Assembly: GCA_003991915.1 (NCBI GenBank)
Contig: RQTK01000203.1
Span: 416,302-480,301, forward strand
DNA from: Elysia chlorotica
Taxonomy: Eukaryota > Mollusca > Gastropoda > Plakobranchidae
Length of the DNA: 64,000 bases
Reading direction: 5' to 3'
This document shows positions 59,236 to 64,000 of this stretch, in pieces (position 1 is the first letter of the stretch; every line of letters starts with the position of its first letter). Under the pieces are notes generated by a model, which was given only the letters and a program-made list of their open reading frames with translations, ran no database searches and was not told where the DNA came from. The position numbers and the translations under genes are program-made.

Positions 59236-59770
59236 CTCCCTATATTAAATCTTAGCTAGTATGTTAAGCAATTATATAAATTTAGGTTGAATTAATTGAT
59301 TTTATGGTGACTAAGCAAACTCACAGATTCTGAGAGTTCATTACAAATCACGCTAGATCTTGATCTAGTTCTACATGCAACTTTAGTCCTAGCCTCAAGT
59401 TTGCCTTAGTACATATCATACTCGCTTGGATTTAATGCTTAATGTATCAAATAACATTTAGATAAACTAGAAATGACTTTAAAATGCATAATTTGTCCAT
59501 ACATTTCTCAATTTTTATTTATTTAGACGCATTTTAAAAATCGAAACAAGGTGTGCAGGTCAGGTTAAAGAGTTACACCATTTATGTACTTCCGCCCGCT
59601 GTGGAACTGTTATTCGAAGTACTATTCCGAATAATCGCTTCGTTCACAGAAAATCAATCTCTTCTTTCCTTCCTTAGTTTTTATCTCCAATATACACGTA
59701 CTATCTAGGGTTTGAACGGCGGTTTCAGACCAAGAGACGACGTCCCTTGCTACGTGCTCTCCATTCACCC
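59236..59770. repeat. Tandem duplication, copy 2
   Basis: Matches copy 1 with scattered substitutions and small indels. A 26-bp gain (AACATTTAGATAAACTAG region near 59452) is offset by loss of the first arm of the hairpin near 59590. The right end, including the box B-like word and CCAAGAGACGACGTCCC, is identical to copy 1. Confidence 0.93.
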
Positions 59771-60180
59771 CCGACTTGGTCCTTCCACACGAATCGCTTC
59801 AGCGGTACTGTCTCAGTGTCTCTTGCTGGGCCCCCAGTCTGTGAGAGGCTAGCCCAACCGGGCGTAGTGCAAGGGGCCTCTCCGCCTGAGCGCGACCATC
59901 TGGTCTAGAGCTCTCCACAACAAAAGACTGCGGCTTCTACAAGCTTCCGCTAACTCCTGGCACGGGCTTGGATGCCGTGAAGACAAGGCACGGCCCCAGA
60001 GCCCCCAGAAACACACATGCATGCTCAAGTCCCAGCGTCCTGCCCCGTGTCCTTGTCTCATTGTTGTCCTGGGTTGTGAAGAAAAAAGATTGTCTGTTTT
60101 TTTCTAACACGAGCCGAGAAGATGGGACAGGCACTCTTGTGACCGGACATCGGGTTGGGTTGGTCGAGTGTTTGATGTAG
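59771..60180. promoter_or_regulatory. GC-rich candidate conserved block
   Basis: One of the most GC-rich stretches: GGGCCCCCAG, GGGGCCTCTCCGCC, GCACGGGCTTGG, GGCACGGCCCC and a TCTCATTGTTGTCC SOX-like word. Overlapping frames on both strands (65-70 codons) are unrecognised. An untranslated exon is an alternative. Confidence 0.33.
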
Positions 60181-60453
60181 TTGACGCCAGAGTATTAAGG
60201 GCGTGTTTACACGGATCACTAATTCCCTCATTTACTCCCTTACAATGCGCTGAATGGGGAGGGTATAATCCTAATGCTGAGGAAACTATCATGTCCCGGG
60301 GATCAAAATTCGCGTGATGATTATTATTCATTAAAGCTAAATAGAAATGAAGACTTCAGATCAACTTCTGATTATGTGAGATTGAGAAGGGAAGACTACG
60401 GCTAAAATTGATTGAATACCTAAAGAAACAAAGCGAGAGATTGGTAAAGAGAA

Positions 60454-60459
<6 letters not shown>
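60181..60459. other. Non-coding DNA
   Basis: No feature is recognised. Confidence 0.5.
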
Positions 60460-60528
<69 letters not shown>

Positions 60529-60563
60529 GAGGGAGAGAAAGAGCAAGACATAGAGAAAGAGAG

Positions 60564-60614
<51 letters not shown>

Positions 60615-60632
60615 GATAGATAGAAAGAGATG
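60460..60632. repeat. (GA)n purine tract, interrupted
   Basis: GA with GGGAGA, AAAGAG and GACATAG interruptions. Two minus-strand Ser/Leu frames (97 and 133 codons) are artefacts. Confidence 0.98.
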
Positions 60633-60799
60633 AAGAAGTAAATGGCAAGACCATTATGGAGCAGATGAACTTTTGATTTTGTTTTCATCATTAAATATAT
60701 TATGAATACAGCTTTTTCATATAAACTGCATGTTTCACTTACACATTTTAGTTCCAACTACGACCATTTTATTTGAACTGGACTTGGTCAAGCTACCCT

Positions 60800-61150
60800 T
60801 AGTAAGTTAATGAGGAAAGAGCCCGCACCACTGCCCCAGCCTCGCCCGTCCACCACTGGTTTATAACTATGGTACTAGTTCTACTGTGGTTATAGATACC
60901 GCACGTGCCAACAAGGCTTTGGCGCAGCACCAGGTCACATAGCCTCCATGTCATTTCCGGATACATGAGTGTGTGGAGAGGCCATGCGCGGGAGACTCGC
61001 CGAGTGTTTGGCCGCCTTCATCAGGCGTTAACGAGGGCCTTAATCAACGGCTCTGGCCGCGCTCCCCTGGGGCTACACACGGAGACGCTGGACAGAGGGG
61101 ACTGCCGGGGCTTCAAACGTGGAGATGCTAAAAATGTCTTGTGAAACCTT
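60800..61150. promoter_or_regulatory. GC-rich candidate conserved block
   Basis: CCAGGTCACATAG (nuclear-receptor-like), CATGCGCGGGAGACTCGCC, GGCCTTAATCAACGG, GGCCGCGCTCCCC and GGACTGCCGGGG. A 79-codon plus-strand frame spans part of it but has no domain. It ends at the AGT expansion. Confidence 0.36.
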
Positions 61151-61181
61151 AAGGAGTAGCACAAGCGGAAGAGGCCCTAGC

Positions 61182-61405
<224 letters not shown>

Positions 61406-61690
61406 TTGATACACTAGTTCTGATTGTGGTGCTGGGGGTATTATTATTAATAATTTTGATATAATTATTTTGTAGCTAAAATGAAATGCGAAGCACAGTC
61501 ATGATGTTTCATAACCATAAGGTATTTCCCAATTTTTCAAACTGCATTTGTATCACATTTTAATAAGGAAAAGGATAGTATGGAAATGAGTTTTTGGGAG
61601 ATAATTATTAAAACCTAATAATGTTTTGAGTTGGAGCACTCTTTGATACAGGATGATCTTTAGCTAAATGGCTTTAGATTGATCAAAGGT
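61406..61690. other. AT-rich non-coding DNA
   Basis: No feature is recognised. Confidence 0.6.
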
Positions 61691-61975
61691 TCTCAGCGAT
61701 AGATCTGTAAGTCTCTGGAACAGGGAGCCAACCGAGCGGAATTCTCGCTCCGACTGTTCACACTCCAGTTGGCGACAGTGGGGGCCTTAAGGCCCAATTT
61801 CCTTGGCAAGGAGAGAGCCCGCAAATGAACAGTACTTGGCTGTGGGGCGCCCGGCGCCCTCATCACTGACTGACCAATGGGGCGAGACAATGAGATGGCC
61901 CAGCCCTGGGGCGCCTGGTCCAGCCTGATCACAGTTCCGCCATCTTTGGAAGATGGTGCTAGAGGGACCTGGTCA
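61691..61975. promoter_or_regulatory. GC-rich block with three strong palindromes
   Basis: GGGCCTTAAGGCCC (61782-61795) is a perfect 14-bp palindrome. GGGCGCC-C-GGCGCCC (61845-61859) and CCATCTT-TGG-AAGATGG (61940-61956) have seven-base arms. CCATCTT resembles YY1 sites and GACCAATGGGG a CCAAT box. It may be a regulatory element or promoter-like. No gene start is seen beside it. Confidence 0.42.
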
Positions 61976-63189
61976 GGGAGCAGTAGAAGACAGGGAGTTT
62001 TTTGGGTTTTTTTTAAATAATGTTTTTACATAGTGTAGGTATAGAAGTATGATAGATGTTTTTATGATTTTATCCATTTGCTAGTATAAATGCCTATTCG
62101 ATGCGATTCTCTTTAAAAAATTAAAAAATAAAATAACTACTGTCCAAAATGTGTATTGTATATTAATAGGGCAATAGTTTTATTCAGCTTACCGAAACTG
62201 AGATGTTCTCCAGCATTTTGCAATTCAATGTCAACGATTATGACTTAAGTCATATTGTTCCCCTGGCTGTGTAGCAGTTTGTAATATTTCAAGACCGATT
62301 CGCAAGATGGCCTAGTTGTTTATAATGAACTTCAAGAGTAACCAGCCATTCAAAAAAAACAACAATCGCGTGGTAATTTGAGTCCAACTTTTTCAAAATG
62401 ATTGTAGAGGATTGAGAGTAAAAAGGGTATCAGTTTAAACAATTTCTAATCCTAAGATAATAAAAGGTTTATGAAAAAGAGAAATTGAAAAGTTTTAAAA
62501 AGAAATTAAAATTATGACTACTTGCGTTACGATAGTTGTCCTGTAAAAGCTTACTCCGTAACAATTTCTGGGAATTCCTATGAAGTCCAAAGTGCTTGGC
62601 TTAAATAGCCTAAATACTGTATTAATGCATCAAAGCCACCAGTATAATGTCACGACGCTGTGCTAATATTTGACATGCTGAAAAAAGAAGAGAAAAAATC
62701 TTTCACAGAAAATCATACATTTTTAGGGTATCTCGTTTTGTTGTTGTTAGAAAGATGGAAGACGCTATATTATACAAAAAGTCAACCATTATGATTTTCA
62801 TTCATTTAGGCTAAGAAAATTTTAAAATATTAATCTTTGCAAGATTAAATTAAGATTGAACTAATGTAATGATCTTTCAAAACTCTGTCAAGCTCAGTTT
62901 TCAGTTACAGTTCTTTCAGACTCTAAAATTCTCTCTTTCCCTTAATACTTTCAAATTTTCATATTTGCCGCAAAAACTCTTCAGAAAAATCTGTCAAATG
63001 CCATCAGTCTTAGGATTTTTATGCGCTTTTCCTCTGCCATGATTCTTTGTTCTCACGTAATGCTTGTCAAAGGAGTTTCCAGAATTTTCATTTTTGCCTT
63101 CAACCAGTCTTTTTATCCCGTTTTTTCGCGCTCTATGATAGGCTGATAACAAAGCTCTCGGGGCTGTATTATTATAGGAAATTTTTTAG
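61976..63189. other. AT-rich non-coding DNA
   Basis: No coding frame or repeat is recognised. Confidence 0.6.
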
Positions 63190-63400
63190 CAAAATTAGTT
63201 TCATTTCTGAGCGAGAATGCCAATTAGAACAGGCGCTGGTTCTCCAAGCCTAATGTATTCTGATAACGTGATTAACTCGCCGCCCAAGAGCAACATTTGA
63301 TGAGGAGGAAAGCCTGACAAAATAGCCACAGTTCGTGTTGCCACTGCAGCCGGGCGGGGAGCTAGAAGTGTGTCCGTGAATCTGACTTTCTCGCCTAGTA
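63190..63400. promoter_or_regulatory. Candidate conserved non-coding block
   Basis: GCCAATTAGAACAGGCGC, CTGATAACGTGATTAAC, GCCGCCCAAGAG, ACTGCAGCCGGGCGGGG and homeobox-like ATTAG/ATTAA cores. Flanked by AT-rich DNA. The 96-codon minus-strand frame is unrecognised. Confidence 0.36.
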
Positions 63401-63496
63401 GTTTAAAGAACTTAAAAAACCAAAGGGGGGAAAGAAAAAATGAGGAGAAGCCTTGAGTGGTGACACTAGGGCGTTGAAAATTCATGTCCAATTACT

Positions 63497-63498
<2 letters not shown>

Positions 63499-63573
<75 letters not shown>

Positions 63574-63634
63574 TTTCCCCCTCTCTCTCGGTCTATCAGC
63601 CTTTATGTCTGTTTCTCTCTCTCTCTCTCTATCT
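63499..63634. repeat. (CT)n microsatellite, two segments
   Basis: A pure run at 63499-63570 (about 36 units), then C/T-rich sequence and a shorter CT run at 63613-63632. Confidence 0.98.
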
Positions 63635-64000
63635 GCTTGTATATTTCCTCCCTCCTCCTATCTATTTTTATCTCCCTCTCTCCATCTTTATTTCTTCTGT
63701 TTTCCTATCCTAAAGTCTGTATTTGCCTATTTCTGATGTCTGTCTAAGGTACTTTGCCTTTTTGTTGACAACTTCTATGTCGATGATTTTTATAACTTTG
63801 ATTTTTTCAATGTATTTTGAATAATCGCCTACGCTGTTTACTTACACATTCTGCTTTGTGTTGCACATCCTTCTTAAACAATAACGTTCTTTTTTTTTTC
63901 CTTTATTCGCCTTTGGGTATGATTTGTTACACCGCTCTCATGGTTCCTAATTATTGCCGATTGATTTTTTAAATCAAAATAGCACAAATACAGCTACAGG
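63635..64000. other. AT-rich non-coding DNA, window end
   Basis: T-rich with a T run near 63891-63899. No feature is recognised. Confidence 0.6.

Overview
This window reads as metazoan nuclear DNA. It is AT-rich by eye, has no dense long open frames, and carries many very long dinucleotide tracts ((GA/CT)n up to about 50 units). It also has (GATA)n, two (ACT/AGT)n expansions and tRNA-derived SINEs. The SINE tails (a GACGTTAAAC-like end, a shared central domain and a TAAACCAACTC-type terminus) and the repeat style resemble lophotrochozoans, most likely a gastropod mollusc. That placement is inference and moderately uncertain. I recognise no protein-coding gene, rRNA or functional tRNA. Every open frame of 60 codons or more is short, and most are translated microsatellites or shadows of non-coding DNA. 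One weak internal-exon candidate lies near 25.2-25.4 kb.

Layout. 1-18.1 kb: unique non-coding DNA with GA/CT tracts, a 39-40 bp minisatellite, a G-quadruplex motif and several compact GC-richer blocks dense in homeodomain, SOX, FOX and RUNX-like sites. 18.1-21.7 kb: a young mosaic tandem duplication of three blocks, order A-B-A-C-B-C. 21.7-26 kb: regulatory-looking blocks. 26.0-28.7 kb: a two-copy tandem duplication in which one copy carries a 43-unit CTA expansion absent from the other. 28.7-50 kb: many more regulatory-looking blocks separated by AT-rich filler, (GATA)n, a 370-bp purine tract and a SINE. 50.6-52.9 kb: a tRNA-headed SINE on the minus strand, then another tandem duplication with a SINE-like insertion in one copy. 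53-58.6 kb: regulatory-looking blocks, CT tracts and a composite SINE. 58.7-59.8 kb: a tandem duplication of a 536-bp unit containing an ATTCCGAATA hairpin. 59.8-64 kb: GC-richer blocks, a GA tract, the (AGT)n expansion and a palindrome cluster.

Overall reading (inference). The window looks like a gene desert, or the intron(s) of a large gene, with about 25 scattered 100-400 bp islands. These islands differ from the filler by higher GC, few simple repeats and clustered transcription-factor-like motifs. That architecture is typical of regulatory landscapes around developmental transcription-factor genes, but no such gene is visible here. Whether the islands are truly conserved needs cross-species alignment. 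All motif names refer to consensus similarity only.
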